64,000 nt of DNA from an uncultured Steroidobacter sp. (lineage in GTDB: Bacteria > Pseudomonadota > Gammaproteobacteria > Steroidobacterales > Steroidobacteraceae). The notes below the pieces were generated by a model. The model was given only the letters and a program-made list of their open reading frames with translations, made no database searches and was not told the origin of the DNA. The first letter of the stretch is position 1; each line of letters begins with the position of its first letter. A program made the translations under genes and the position numbers. The stretch covers positions 1-64,000 of the forward strand of contig NZ_CALFXI010000090.1 in assembly GCF_937958065.1 (NCBI RefSeq). Direction: 5' to 3'. Of the stretch, positions 42,168 to 51,349 are shown in pieces.

Positions 42168-43355
42168 ATGCCGAGCCTGGAAGCCAAGCTCGATCGTAGA
42201 GTCTGCTCGGCCCGGCGAGCCAGCGCCGGCGGCATGGACGTTTTGTTCGTGCTGAACAACCTCGGGGTGGGCGGCTCGGAAAAGAAAGTCGTGCGCATGG
42301 CCAACGCGCTCAGTGCGCGAGGCATGAGGCTCGGCATTGCGTACTTGAACGAGCCGACGGTGCTGTTGCAGGACATCAGTGAGGGCGTGGCTTCGTTCTT
42401 TCTGGCGCGACAGGGCCGGTTCTCGCTCAAGGCCAGCACGGCCCTCAGGGAGCTGATCGAGGCGCAGCGTCCCCGTAATGTCGTGTCCGTGAACCTGTAT
42501 CCGGCACTGTATGTCGTCATGGCTACGCGCTGGGCGAAGCATCGTCCGCGAACCATCGGGCTGATGAATACGACGGAAATGCGCCGCGGGGCGAGATGGC
42601 GCCGCAGCTTCTACATGCGCGTGCTGCGATATCTCGACTGGACCGTGTATGGCTGTGAGCTGCAGAGAGATGTCTGGCTGTCCGCCGACAGCCCGATGCG
42701 TCCGCGTTCCAGCGTGATCTACAACGGCGTCGATCTGAATCGATTTGCACCAGCGCGCGTCGGCGCCGCTGGTCAGCGAAGCCAGTACGGTATCAATGAG
42801 CATGCCTTCGTGATCGGCAGCGTCGGCCGGCTCGTGGCCGAAAAGAATCAACTGCCCTTGGTCGACGCCGTTGCGGAGCTGCGCGCCTCCGGAGCCGACG
42901 TGCACCTGATGCTGGTAGGCGACGGGCCGATGCGCTCGGCGTTACAGCAGCGAGCGGCCGAACGAGGAATCGCTGGAGCGGTGACGTTCACGGGCTCCTT
43001 GCCCGACGTGCGTGCCGCGTTGAAAGCTTTCGACGTGTTCGTGCTGCCATCGCTGTCCGAGACCTTCTCGAACGCGGCCCTCGAAGCGATGGCCATGCAG
43101 CTGCCAGTCATACTGACGCGCACCGGTGGCGCGTCGGAAATGATCGAGCACGGCAAGGAAGGTTATATCGTCGATGTGGCCGAGCTGCCGCGGCAGTTGC
43201 CCGGCCTGTTGAATCAATTGCGACTGGACACCGTGTTGCGCACTCGCATGGCGACGGCGGCAGCCATGCGAGCGCAGCGCGAATTCTCATGGGAAGGGAT
43301 GCTGGCGGCCTATCAAACCATGTTCGGCACGTGTGAGGCAGTGAGCCATGCGTGA
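42168..43355 (+). CDS. GT4 family glycosyltransferase
   Basis: The product (395 aa) has the GT-B core starting DVLFVLNNLGVGGSEKKVVR near residue 24 and the donor motif VGRLVAEKNQLPLVDAVAEL with PSLSETFSNAALEAMAMQLP (EX7E). Start choice: a TTG at 42162 overlaps the upstream stop, but the ATG at 42168 is the simpler start; the conserved core would also allow an internal ATG (MDVLFVL). It overlaps the next GT gene by 8 nt. One of three consecutive GT4 genes likely to build the repeat unit. Confidence 0.9.
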   Translation: MPSLEAKLDRRVCSARRASAGGMDVLFVLNNLGVGGSEKKVVRMANALSARGMRLGIAYLNEPTVLLQDISEGVASFFLARQGRFSLKASTALRELIEAQRPRNVVSVNLYPALYVVMATRWAKHRPRTIGLMNTTEMRRGARWRRSFYMRVLRYLDWTVYGCELQRDVWLSADSPMRPRSSVIYNGVDLNRFAPARVGAAGQRSQYGINEHAFVIGSVGRLVAEKNQLPLVDAVAELRASGADVHLMLVGDGPMRSALQQRAAERGIAGAVTFTGSLPDVRAALKAFDVFVLPSLSETFSNAALEAMAMQLPVILTRTGGASEMIEHGKEGYIVDVAELPRQLPGLLNQLRLDTVLRTRMATAAAMRAQREFSWEGMLAAYQTMFGTCEAVSHA

Positions 43356-44433
43356 GTCATCCAGCGTCGTGATGCTGGGGCCCGGGCTGAATGTCCGCGG
43401 CGGGGTCTCGGGCGTGGAACGGCTGCTTCTGGATGCATTGCCCGCGGACGTGCGCGCCACTCACATTGCCACCATGGTGGAAGGCGGCAAGTGGACCAAG
43501 GCCGTGACCTTTGCGCAGTCGCTGGCCAGGCTGACGCTCGAGCTGCGGCAGCATCCCGACGTGGTCCACATTCATTTCGCCAGCGGCGCCAGCAACATTC
43601 GCAAGATCATCCTGGCGCGCGTCGCCCTGGCACGCGGCGCGAGTGTCATCATGCATGCGCACGGCGGCGGTTATCAGAAGCACTGGGCCAGGATGTCGCC
43701 GACCGCACGCGCGATCACTTTGAACACGCTGCAAAGAGTGCAGCGCCTGGTCGTGCTCGGAGAAGGCTGGCGGACGTTCTTCGAGTCCATCGGCGTGCCC
43801 AAGCATCGCATCGTCGTGTTGCCCAATCCGGTGCGATTGCCAGAAACCGTGCCGGAGCGAGCGAGAAGCGACAAGGTTCGTTTCGTGTATTTCGGGTTGA
43901 TCACCCGGCGCAAGGGCGTGTTCGATCTGGTGGAGGCGGTGGCTCGCCTGTCGCCGGAGTGTCGCGCCAAAGCGCAATTCATCCTCGCCGGCAATGGCGA
44001 CGTCGCTCAGTTGCGCGAGCAAGTAAACCGACTGGGCGTGCAGGAGGTGGTCGAGGTTCGCGAGTGGGTCGATCCGGCCGAGCGCGACAGACTGCTGGCC
44101 GCGGCTCATGCATTCGTATTGCCCTCGCATACCGAAGGGTTGCCCATGTCCTTGCTCGAAGCGATGGCGTGGGGATTGCCGCCCATCTGCACGCCGGTCG
44201 GCAGCATCCCGGAGTATGTGGTAAACGGTGCGAATGGATTGCTGATCGAGCCGGGCGACATATCTCAGCTCGCGGCGGCCATCGAGAAGCTGGTGTCACA
44301 GGAGGAGGATCGTGTCCACATGGGGCGTCTCGCTCGTGCCACGGTGGAACCGTTGTGCGTCAAACAGTATTCGAATCGCATGTGCGCCGTGTATCGCTCC
44401 GTCGCCAACGGTCATGGACGGGCGGCGCGCTGA
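43348..44433 (+). CDS. GT4 family glycosyltransferase
   Basis: The product (361 aa) begins with an acceptor domain (VVMLGPGLNVRGGVSGVERL; HIHFASGASNIRKIILA; MHAHGGGYQKHW) and ends with a donor domain holding VYFGLITRRKGVFDLVEAVA and PSHTEGLPMSLLEAMAWGLP (EX7E intact). The overlap of 8 nt with the preceding GT suggests coupled translation. Linkage and donor cannot be read. Confidence 0.9.
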   Translation: MRESSSVVMLGPGLNVRGGVSGVERLLLDALPADVRATHIATMVEGGKWTKAVTFAQSLARLTLELRQHPDVVHIHFASGASNIRKIILARVALARGASVIMHAHGGGYQKHWARMSPTARAITLNTLQRVQRLVVLGEGWRTFFESIGVPKHRIVVLPNPVRLPETVPERARSDKVRFVYFGLITRRKGVFDLVEAVARLSPECRAKAQFILAGNGDVAQLREQVNRLGVQEVVEVREWVDPAERDRLLAAAHAFVLPSHTEGLPMSLLEAMAWGLPPICTPVGSIPEYVVNGANGLLIEPGDISQLAAAIEKLVSQEEDRVHMGRLARATVEPLCVKQYSNRMCAVYRSVANGHGRAAR

Positions 44434-44448
44434 GGTCCCGGGAGAGGC

Positions 44449-45807
44449 ATGCAAGCGCTGGCAAAAAAACTCAAGCTGCTGCAAGTCGGCGATACCGCCA
44501 TCCGTCGCAATCCACTGTTCTACGCCGATGCGCAACGCGAGCTGGAGCGCCTGGAGCGCGCCGGCTTCAACGAGCGCCGCGACTGGACGCGTGACCGCCT
44601 GAGCGAAGTGCTCTGGCCGGCGAGTCGCAGCGGCTATGGGCTCATCGTGCGCGGCGGTCGGGACATCGCCAGTTGGCCGCTGCTGACCAAGGCCGAAGTG
44701 CGTGCCGCACCGAAAGCGTTCGCGGTCGGGTCGCAGCTGTTCACGATCAAGGCGAGCACCGGCGGCACCTCGGGCGCGCCCCTGGAAATCGTGCGCTCGC
44801 TGCCTTCGGTCGTGTTCGAGCAGGTGTGCATCGATCGCATGATGCAAAAGGTCGGCGTCGACGCGCGCTCCGCGAAGTGCGTGGTCCTGCGCACCGAAAC
44901 CATCAAGGATCCGAACGATTTCAATCCGCCGTACTGGATTCATGCCGGCGGCGGCAATCGGCTGGTGCTGTCGTCCACGCATTTGAATGCGGAGACAATC
45001 GAGGAGTACGCGCGCGCCATCGAAGAATTTGCTCCGGAGTGTTTGCTCGGCTACCCGACCTCCCTCGAAGCGCTGTGCTTGCTCCTGAAGCAGACGAAGC
45101 GGCGGCTGCACATTCCCGCGGTGCTGTGCTCATCCGAAGTGCTGCATCCCAGAGTCTGGCATGCGGCCCGGCACACGCTCGGCTGCCGGCTGCTGGATTA
45201 CTACGGTCAGGCCGAGCGTGTGGCGTTGGCTTATGCGACGGCGCAGAATGAATATCGATTCATGCCCGGCTATGCGCATGTGGAGTTCGAGCCGGCGGGC
45301 GTGGAAGGCGACTCCAGACTCTACGAGGTCGTCGGCACGCCGCTGTGGAATCGCTCGATGGCGTTGATCCGCTATCGCACCGGTGACTTGATCCGACTGC
45401 CGGCGGCCTGGGGCGAGCACGAGCTGGAGGAGTTGGGGCTGGGCTTGCGGACCTTCTCTGGCGTGCTGGGCCGTGACAGCGACATCCTGGTCACGCCGGA
45501 CGGCGTGAAAGTCACCGGCATCAGTCATTTCCAGCGCGATGTGCCCAACATCGTGCGCATCCAGGTGATTCAGGAGAGCCCCACCAAGGTGGTGATCCTG
45601 GTGCTGCCGATGAAGGAGTACAGCGAGCGCGACCGCGACCGGCTGATGCACAACGCTCGCGAGAAGTTGCCAAGGAACATGCACGTCGACATTCGCAGCG
45701 TGACCGCGCTGGAGCGCACGGCCCGCGGCAAGACGCCTTTCGTCATTCACCGCCCCCCGGTGAAGGAGTTGCTGAAACATACGCATGCCCACGGAAACAT
45801 TGCGTAG
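44449..45807 (+). CDS. CapK/PaaK-like adenylate-forming enzyme
   Basis: The product (452 aa) resembles phenylacetate-CoA ligase-like CapK proteins found in capsule loci. The ATP-binding loop is TIKASTGGTSGAPLEIVRS (residues ~100), followed by ECLLGYPTSLEALCLLL, DYYGQAERVALAYAT and a C-terminal RYRTGDLIRLP-like motif (IRYRTGDLIRLPAAWGE). It probably activates an acyl or amino-acid group as an adenylate for polymer decoration, though the substrate in CapK proteins is generally unproven. It starts 15 nt after the GT4 gene. Confidence 0.85.
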   Translation: MQALAKKLKLLQVGDTAIRRNPLFYADAQRELERLERAGFNERRDWTRDRLSEVLWPASRSGYGLIVRGGRDIASWPLLTKAEVRAAPKAFAVGSQLFTIKASTGGTSGAPLEIVRSLPSVVFEQVCIDRMMQKVGVDARSAKCVVLRTETIKDPNDFNPPYWIHAGGGNRLVLSSTHLNAETIEEYARAIEEFAPECLLGYPTSLEALCLLLKQTKRRLHIPAVLCSSEVLHPRVWHAARHTLGCRLLDYYGQAERVALAYATAQNEYRFMPGYAHVEFEPAGVEGDSRLYEVVGTPLWNRSMALIRYRTGDLIRLPAAWGEHELEELGLGLRTFSGVLGRDSDILVTPDGVKVTGISHFQRDVPNIVRIQVIQESPTKVVILVLPMKEYSERDRDRLMHNAREKLPRNMHVDIRSVTALERTARGKTPFVIHRPPVKELLKHTHAHGNIA

Positions 45808-45816
45808 GCGCCACCC

Positions 45817-47817
45817 ATGAGTCTGAAATGGAAGCTGCATCGGCTGGCGGCGATGAGCGGATGGGAAGTCGGCTATCGGGTCAAGCAGCGCGTCCAGGCC
45901 AGCGTCGAGCAGCTCGGGCTGCACGCCGCCGCGCCGCCACCGCCCGCGCAGGAAAGGACCGGCGCGCCGTGGGTTGCGACTCTGCCGACGGGATTCAATG
46001 TCGACAAATATCGGCGCGCCGCCGACAGCATTCTCGAAGGCCGGTTCCCGGTGTTTGCCATGTCGGCCGCCGCACTGGGCTTTCCACCGCAATGGAATCG
46101 CGATCCGAAAACGGGCCGGCAAGCGCCGCTGCAGTTCGGCAAGACGCTCAATTATCGCGACGAGTCATTGGTCGGCGACATCAAATATCTGTGGGAGCCG
46201 AGCCGCCACGCCCAGCTCGTGACGTTGGCGCAAGCGTGGCACCTGACGCGAGAAGATCGATACGCGCAGGGTTGCCGCACGTTGCTCACCTCGTGGTTCG
46301 ATCAATGTCCGTATCCCTCGGGCGTGCACTGGACCAGCAGTCTCGAACACTCGATCCGGCTGGTGAACTGGTCGTTCGCGTGGCACTTGCTGGGCGGCGA
46401 GGGCTCGCCGCTGTTCGAAGGCGCGGCGGGTGCGGCATTCAAGCAGCGCTGGCTGACCAGCGTGTATCAGCATTGCCAGTTCATCGCCGGTCATTTCTCG
46501 CGTTACTCCTCCGCGAACAATCATCTGCTCGGCGAGTTGATGGGGCTGTTCGTCGCCGCACTCACCTGGCCGCTGTGGAAGCGCAGTGGACGCTGGAAGA
46601 GCATGGCGCAGCGGGAGCTCGAAGCGCAGATGCTGCTGCAGAACGCCGAGGACGGCGTCAATCGCGAGCAGGCGAACTGGTATCACCACGAGGTCGCCGA
46701 CATGATGATCGTCAGCGGCCTGATCGCGCGCGCCAATGGTTGCGACTTCAGCACCGCCTACTGGCATCGACTGCGTGCGATGTTGCAATACATTGCCAGC
46801 ATCATGGATGCCGGCGGTCATGTGCCGAACTTCGGCGATGCCGACGATGCCATCATCGCCAGGCTCGATCCGGATGCCGCCGATGTGTACCACTCGCTCC
46901 TGGCGACCGGTGCCGTGCTGTTCGATTCGGCCGAATTCAAATTCAAGGCGGGCTCGGGCCGTGCGGCCGCGGAGATCGACGACAAGACCCGCTGGTTGCT
47001 GGGGGATGGCGCGGCGGCTCGCTTCGATGCCATCGACATGGCGCACGTGTCCCTGCCCGTGCGCAAGAATTTCCCCAACGCGGGCTATTACGTTCTCGGC
47101 GATCGATTCGAAACCAATCGGGAAGTGCGCATCGTCGCGGATGCCGGCCCGCTCGGCTATCTCTCGATCGCCGCGCACGGCCATGCGGATGCTTTGTCGT
47201 TCACGCTCAGCGTCGGCGGCAAGGAGATATTGATCGATCCGGGGACCTACGCGTATCACACGCAACGAATGTGGCGCGACTACTTCAAAGGCACCTCCGC
47301 GCACAACACCGTACGCGTCGACGGTGTCGATCAATCCGTCAGCGGCGGTAACTTTCTGTGGATCAAACACGCGCAGGCGCAAGTGATCGCCCTGGAGCGC
47401 ACGCCGCTGCTCGATCGCTGGGTCGCCAGTCACGGCGGCTACTCGCGCCTGAAGCATCCGGTGACACATCGTCGTGAGATTCAGTTCGAGAAACAGCACT
47501 CGCGGCTGCAAGTGACCGATGAATTGCTCGGCAGCGGCAGTCATCGAATCGAGATCTTCTGGCACTTCGCCGAGCAGTGCGCGGTGGTGGCGAACGGTCG
47601 CGACGTTCGGGTCTCGTGCGGCGACGTGCTGCTGTCGATGACCTTGCCGGAGGAGCTGCATTGCAACGTGCAGCGCGGCGTCGAACGTCCGCAGCCCATC
47701 GGCTGGCTGTCGCGCAGCTTCGACGTCAAGGTGCCGACGACCACGCTGGTCGCGAGCGGTCGCATCGACGGCGCGGCCCGGCTGCTGACCCGATTCAATA
47801 TCGACTTCAAGAGCTGA
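45817..47817 (+). CDS. heparinase II/III-like polysaccharide lyase
   Basis: The product (666 aa) has an N-terminal alpha/alpha toroid (about 40-370, NWSFAWHLLGGE, SRYSSANNHLLGELMGLFVA and NREQANWYHHEVADMM) and a C-terminal beta-sandwich Hepar_II_III domain (about 400-640, SIAAHGHADALSFTLSVGGK, IDPGTYAYHTQRMWRDYFKG, SAHNTVRVDG). The Asn-His/Tyr-His residues fit the catalytic sets of this fold. No signal peptide is seen, unlike many relatives. Such proteins next to EPS genes are thought to trim the polymer, like AlgL in alginate export. It is the last EPS gene, 9 nt after capK-like. Confidence 0.9.
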   Translation: MSLKWKLHRLAAMSGWEVGYRVKQRVQASVEQLGLHAAAPPPPAQERTGAPWVATLPTGFNVDKYRRAADSILEGRFPVFAMSAAALGFPPQWNRDPKTGRQAPLQFGKTLNYRDESLVGDIKYLWEPSRHAQLVTLAQAWHLTREDRYAQGCRTLLTSWFDQCPYPSGVHWTSSLEHSIRLVNWSFAWHLLGGEGSPLFEGAAGAAFKQRWLTSVYQHCQFIAGHFSRYSSANNHLLGELMGLFVAALTWPLWKRSGRWKSMAQRELEAQMLLQNAEDGVNREQANWYHHEVADMMIVSGLIARANGCDFSTAYWHRLRAMLQYIASIMDAGGHVPNFGDADDAIIARLDPDAADVYHSLLATGAVLFDSAEFKFKAGSGRAAAEIDDKTRWLLGDGAAARFDAIDMAHVSLPVRKNFPNAGYYVLGDRFETNREVRIVADAGPLGYLSIAAHGHADALSFTLSVGGKEILIDPGTYAYHTQRMWRDYFKGTSAHNTVRVDGVDQSVSGGNFLWIKHAQAQVIALERTPLLDRWVASHGGYSRLKHPVTHRREIQFEKQHSRLQVTDELLGSGSHRIEIFWHFAEQCAVVANGRDVRVSCGDVLLSMTLPEELHCNVQRGVERPQPIGWLSRSFDVKVPTTTLVASGRIDGAARLLTRFNIDFKS

Positions 47818-47850
47818 GGCGCGATAATGCCGCCCTACGCAGGGGGCACC

Positions 47851-48801
47851 ATGAGCCTGGCCGATCGACAAATTTCCAGCGACGTCATGATGATCCGGCC
47901 GGTGGCCTTCGCCGGCAATCCGCAGACCCGGCCGTCCAACGCGTTCCAGCAGGTCGATGCCGGCGGCGAGGCGGCGGCCAGTCAGGCCGCGGCCTTGCGC
48001 GAGTTCAATGGCCTGGTTGCCGCGCTGGAACAGGCGGGCGTCACCGTTCACGCGTTCGAGGACACGCCCGAGCCGCACACGCCGGACTCGATCTTTCCGA
48101 ACAATTGGGTGAGCTTTCATGCCGATGGCACGGTCGTGCTGTACCCGATGCTGGCCGAGAACCGGCGCCTGGAGCGACGGCTCGATCTGATCGAAGCATT
48201 GAGCGTGCGACATGGCTTTCACGCCGCGCGGGTCATCGACCTGACCCGTCACGAACACACCGGACGCTATCTGGAGGGGACGGGCAGCCTGGTGCTCGAT
48301 CGCCTGCATCGAATTGCCTATGCCTGTGTCTCGCCGCGCACCGACCTGGATGTGCTCGGCGACTTCGCCCAGCAGCTCGATTACGACATCGTCGCGTTCG
48401 AAGCGCACGACGCCAACGGCCAGGCCATCTATCACACCAATGTGCTCATGTCGGTGGGCGAGCGATTCGCGGCCGTGTGCCTGGAGGCGATTCGCGCGGA
48501 CGAGCGCGATGGCGTGCTGAATCAGTTGCGCGGAACAGGTCGAGCCGTCGTGGAGCTGTCGCTCGAACAGATGAACGCGTTTGCCGGCAACATGCTGGAG
48601 CTGGGTTCGTCACTCACCGGCAGTGTGGTCGCGATGTCCGAGCGGGCACGCGATGCCTTGACCGCCGGGCAGCGCGCGACTCTGGAGTCGAGCGCCGGTC
48701 CGATCGTCGCCGCGCCCATTCCCACCATCGAGAAGCTGGGCGGAGGAAGCGTCCGCTGCATGCTCGCCGAGCTGCATCTGCCCAGGAAGAAACGACTATA
48801 A
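47851..48801 (+). CDS. ctlX: CtlX-like amidinotransferase/citrulline-utilisation hydrolase
   Basis: The product (316 aa) has the guanidino-group-modifying fold: MMIRPVAFAGNPQTRPSNAFQ, SIFPNNWVSFHADGTVVLYP, GTGSLVLDRLHRIAYACVSPR, YHTNVLMSVGERFAAVC, and the catalytic-type Cys in GGGSVRCMLAELHLP near the C-terminus. The start at 47851 follows AGGGGGC at 47841; an ATG at 47827 is in frame but less well placed. The reaction is probably hydrolysis of a guanidino or ureido group in arginine/citrulline metabolism. It is unrelated to EPS and precedes plsY by 9 nt. Confidence 0.88.
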   Translation: MSLADRQISSDVMMIRPVAFAGNPQTRPSNAFQQVDAGGEAAASQAAALREFNGLVAALEQAGVTVHAFEDTPEPHTPDSIFPNNWVSFHADGTVVLYPMLAENRRLERRLDLIEALSVRHGFHAARVIDLTRHEHTGRYLEGTGSLVLDRLHRIAYACVSPRTDLDVLGDFAQQLDYDIVAFEAHDANGQAIYHTNVLMSVGERFAAVCLEAIRADERDGVLNQLRGTGRAVVELSLEQMNAFAGNMLELGSSLTGSVVAMSERARDALTAGQRATLESSAGPIVAAPIPTIEKLGGGSVRCMLAELHLPRKKRL

Positions 48802-48810
48802 TTTCGCCAA

Positions 48811-49455
48811 ATGTTGGAACTTGGCGTCAAACTCCTGCTGGCCTACCTGCTGGGCTCGCTGATCGGCAGTCTGCTGGTCGGCCAGCTGCGCGGTGGGGTG
48901 GACATTCGCAAGCTCGGCAGCGGCAATGCCGGCGGCACCAATGCCTTGCGCACCCAGGGCTGGTCGTTCGCGCTGTGGGTCATGATCATCGATATCGGCA
49001 AGGGCTGGCTCGCCGCGGGCGTGCTGGCGCCGATGAGTCTGCCGGGCATCGGCATCGATCCGCAGGTCGAGCGCGACTGGCTGGCGGTGGCCTGCGCGAC
49101 GGCGGTCGTGCTCGGTCACGTTTATCCGGTGTGGTATGGATTCCGCGGCGGCAAGGGCGCGGCGACTTTGATCGGCGTGCTGCTGGGCCTGAAGCCGGTC
49201 GCCATCCTGCCGGTGTTCGCGGTGTGGCTGGTGGCCGTGATGCTGACGGGTTTCGTCGGCCTCGGCACCATGCTCGCGGTCGCTTCGTTTCCCGTTTATC
49301 TGGCGCTCACCGAAGCTGAGCCGTCGCTGGCCATGCTGGCGTTCGGCTGCGCCATGACCCTGTTCGTTTGTTACACCCATCGCGGCAACATCGAGCGCAT
49401 GCGTGCCGGTACCGAGAGCCGCGCCAAGCGGCTCTGGCTGCTGCGTCCCCGCTGA
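48811..49455 (+). CDS. plsY: glycerol-3-phosphate acyltransferase PlsY
   Basis: The product (214 aa) is the membrane acyltransferase that makes lysophosphatidate from acyl phosphate and glycerol-3-phosphate. Family motifs are clear: LLAYLLGSLIGSLLVGQL, DIRKLGSGNAGGTNALRTQG (GSGNxGxTN), GHVYPVWYGFRGGKGAATLIG, and the terminal positively charged tail HRGNIERMRAGTESRAKRLW. Five or so hydrophobic helices fit PlsY. It starts 9 nt after ctlX and birA begins 4 nt after its stop. Confidence 0.95.
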   Translation: MLELGVKLLLAYLLGSLIGSLLVGQLRGGVDIRKLGSGNAGGTNALRTQGWSFALWVMIIDIGKGWLAAGVLAPMSLPGIGIDPQVERDWLAVACATAVVLGHVYPVWYGFRGGKGAATLIGVLLGLKPVAILPVFAVWLVAVMLTGFVGLGTMLAVASFPVYLALTEAEPSLAMLAFGCAMTLFVCYTHRGNIERMRAGTESRAKRLWLLRPR

Positions 49456-49459
49456 CCTC

Positions 49460-50497
49460 ATGGCCGCGAGCCCCAAGTCCCCGACTCCGAAGACTCAGGC
49501 CCAGGCGCGCCGCCAGCGGCTGCTCGCCATGCTGGCCGAAGGCTCGTTCTATTCGGGCGAGCAGCTGGCGAAGAAGCTGAAGATTTCGCGCGCCGGCGTG
49601 TGGAAGCTGATGAACTCGCTGAAGGCGCTGGGCGTCGACATCGAGTCGGTCGCGCGCCAGGGATATCGATTGCCACGCGCGGTCGACCTGCTCGACAAGG
49701 ATGCGATCGTTGCTTCGCTGCCGGCCGCGACTCGCTCGCAGCTGGAACGGGCGGACGTGCTGCTGACGGTGGATTCGACAAATCGGTTCGTGGCCGATCT
49801 GTCGCCGCCGCAAGCCGGGCGCTTCCAGCTGTGCACGGCTGAAGTTCAAAACGCCGGCCGCGGTCGGCGCGGACGCAGTTGGGTCGCGCCTTTTGGCAGC
49901 GGCATCTGCATGTCGCTGGGCTGGCAGTTCAGCGAGGCGCCGCCGACGTTTTCGGCGCTCAGTCTCGCCGTCGGCGTGGCGGTGGTGAAGGCCTTCCAGC
50001 GGCTGGGCATCGACGGCATCGGCTTGAAATGGCCCAACGATCTGCAATGGCAAGGCCGCAAGCTCGGCGGCATCCTGATCGAAATGCGCGGCGAATCGGC
50101 CGGGCCGGCGCAAGTGATCATCGGCATCGGCATCAACGTGCACATGCCGGCCGCCACTCGCATGCAGCTCGCGGAACGCGAAGCCGCACTGATCGCCGAC
50201 CTGCACGAAATCATGCACGAGCGGACTCCGACCCGGAATGCGTTGATCGGCGCCGTCGCCACCGAGCTGCTGGACATGCTGCGGAAATTCACCAGCCAGG
50301 GTTTCGAGCCGTTCAAGGACGAGTGGCACGAGCTGGACACTCTGGCGAATGCGCCGGTCAAGGTCATCAGCGGCTCGCAGACGACCTTGGGCATCGCGCG
50401 TGGCGTCGCAGCGGACGGCACGCTGCTGGTCGATGTCGACGGCGAGCTGCGCAAGTTTGTTTCGGGCGAAGTCAGCCTGCGCGCGGTGAAGAGCTGA
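49460..50497 (+). CDS. birA: biotin-[acetyl-CoA carboxylase] ligase / biotin operon repressor BirA
   Basis: The product (345 aa) has an N-terminal winged helix (GEQLAKKLKISRAGVWKLMNSL), a central ligase domain with TVDSTNRFVADL, the biotin/AMP site AGRGRRGRSWVAPFGSG (GRGRxGR), and KWPNDLQWQGRKLGGILIEM, and the C-terminal SH3-like BPL_C domain (VISGSQTTLGIARGVAADGTLLVD). It is a bifunctional group II BirA. The start at 49460 lies 4 nt after plsY; the frame is open upstream inside plsY. coaX follows after 5 nt, an order common in Gammaproteobacteria. Confidence 0.95.
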   Translation: MAASPKSPTPKTQAQARRQRLLAMLAEGSFYSGEQLAKKLKISRAGVWKLMNSLKALGVDIESVARQGYRLPRAVDLLDKDAIVASLPAATRSQLERADVLLTVDSTNRFVADLSPPQAGRFQLCTAEVQNAGRGRRGRSWVAPFGSGICMSLGWQFSEAPPTFSALSLAVGVAVVKAFQRLGIDGIGLKWPNDLQWQGRKLGGILIEMRGESAGPAQVIIGIGINVHMPAATRMQLAEREAALIADLHEIMHERTPTRNALIGAVATELLDMLRKFTSQGFEPFKDEWHELDTLANAPVKVISGSQTTLGIARGVAADGTLLVDVDGELRKFVSGEVSLRAVKS

Positions 50498-50502
50498 TCG
50501 CG

Positions 50503-51267
50503 ATGCTGTTGCTCATCGACATCGGCAATACGCGCATCAAGTGGGCGCGTTTCGATGCGGGAATCATGGGCCCGCAATCGGCCGCCGTGCACGAGAGCTG
50601 GACGCCGGAGCATTTCGTTCAGCAGATCCTGAGCTCGGGGCCGCGGGCCGAGCGTGTGCTGATCGCCAACGTCGGCGGCAAGCGCTTGGGCGAGCTGGCG
50701 AAGGCAGCAATCATTTCGACCTGGCAGATCGAGCCGCAGTTTCTGCGTTCGCCGGCGGCGCAGGCCGGCATTCGCAACGCCTACCCCGAGCCTGCCAACC
50801 TCGGCGTGGATCGATGGTTGTGTCTGCTCGGTGCACGGGCGCTCGAACCGCGGCCGGTGTGCGTGGTCAGTGTTGGAACGGCGATGACCATCGATGGCCT
50901 GGATGCCGGCGGTCAGCATCTGGGCGGAGTGATCGTGCCCGGGCCGGACCTGATGGTGTCGAGCCTGTTGAAGAACACCAGCGACATTGCGCACCGCGCC
51001 CTGGGGGGCCAGGCCCGGGACGCGCTGTTTGCCGACAACACCCTGGGCGCCATTCAGCAAGGCGCGGTTCAGGCATTGGCGGCACTGGTCGAGCGCGCGC
51101 TGGAAACACTCGAGCAGCAACTCGGCGAACCGCCAGTGCTGCTGCTCACCGGTGGTGCAGCAGGCCGGCTGCAGGGGGCGATCCGCCGCGCCGGCAGAGA
51201 AATTCCCGACCTGGTGCTGCGGGGGCTGGCCGTGGTCGCGGCCCAAGCTGAATCATCCGCCGCCTGA
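50503..51267 (+). CDS. coaX: type III pantothenate kinase
   Basis: The product (254 aa) catalyses the first step of coenzyme A synthesis. The ASKHA-fold motifs are visible: LLLIDIGNTRIKWARFD (phosphate 1), NAYPEPANLGVDRWLCLLGA, CVVSVGTAMTIDGLDAGGQHLGG (phosphate 2) and LLLTGGAAGRL. Length matches CoaX. It lies in the birA-coaX-SPOR cluster, where CoaX often follows BirA. No irregularities were found. Confidence 0.95.
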   Translation: MLLLIDIGNTRIKWARFDAGIMGPQSAAVHESWTPEHFVQQILSSGPRAERVLIANVGGKRLGELAKAAIISTWQIEPQFLRSPAAQAGIRNAYPEPANLGVDRWLCLLGARALEPRPVCVVSVGTAMTIDGLDAGGQHLGGVIVPGPDLMVSSLLKNTSDIAHRALGGQARDALFADNTLGAIQQGAVQALAALVERALETLEQQLGEPPVLLLTGGAAGRLQGAIRRAGREIPDLVLRGLAVVAAQAESSAA

Positions 51268-51349
51268 TCCCGCCGGGCGCGGTGATGCGGGAGCCTTCGT
51301 GTATCATCCGGCTCGTTCCGAGGCGGGGAGCAAACTGAAGGACGCTGGG

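Noticed and set aside
46165..48435. 756-codon open frame on the minus strand
   Set aside because: Antisense to the heparinase-like and ctlX genes; composition is low in lysine and rich in Arg/His/Gln, as expected for a shadow frame.
47577..49319. 580-codon open frame on the plus strand in another phase
   Set aside because: Overlaps heparinase-like, ctlX and plsY genes that have family motifs; product is Arg-rich and motif-free.
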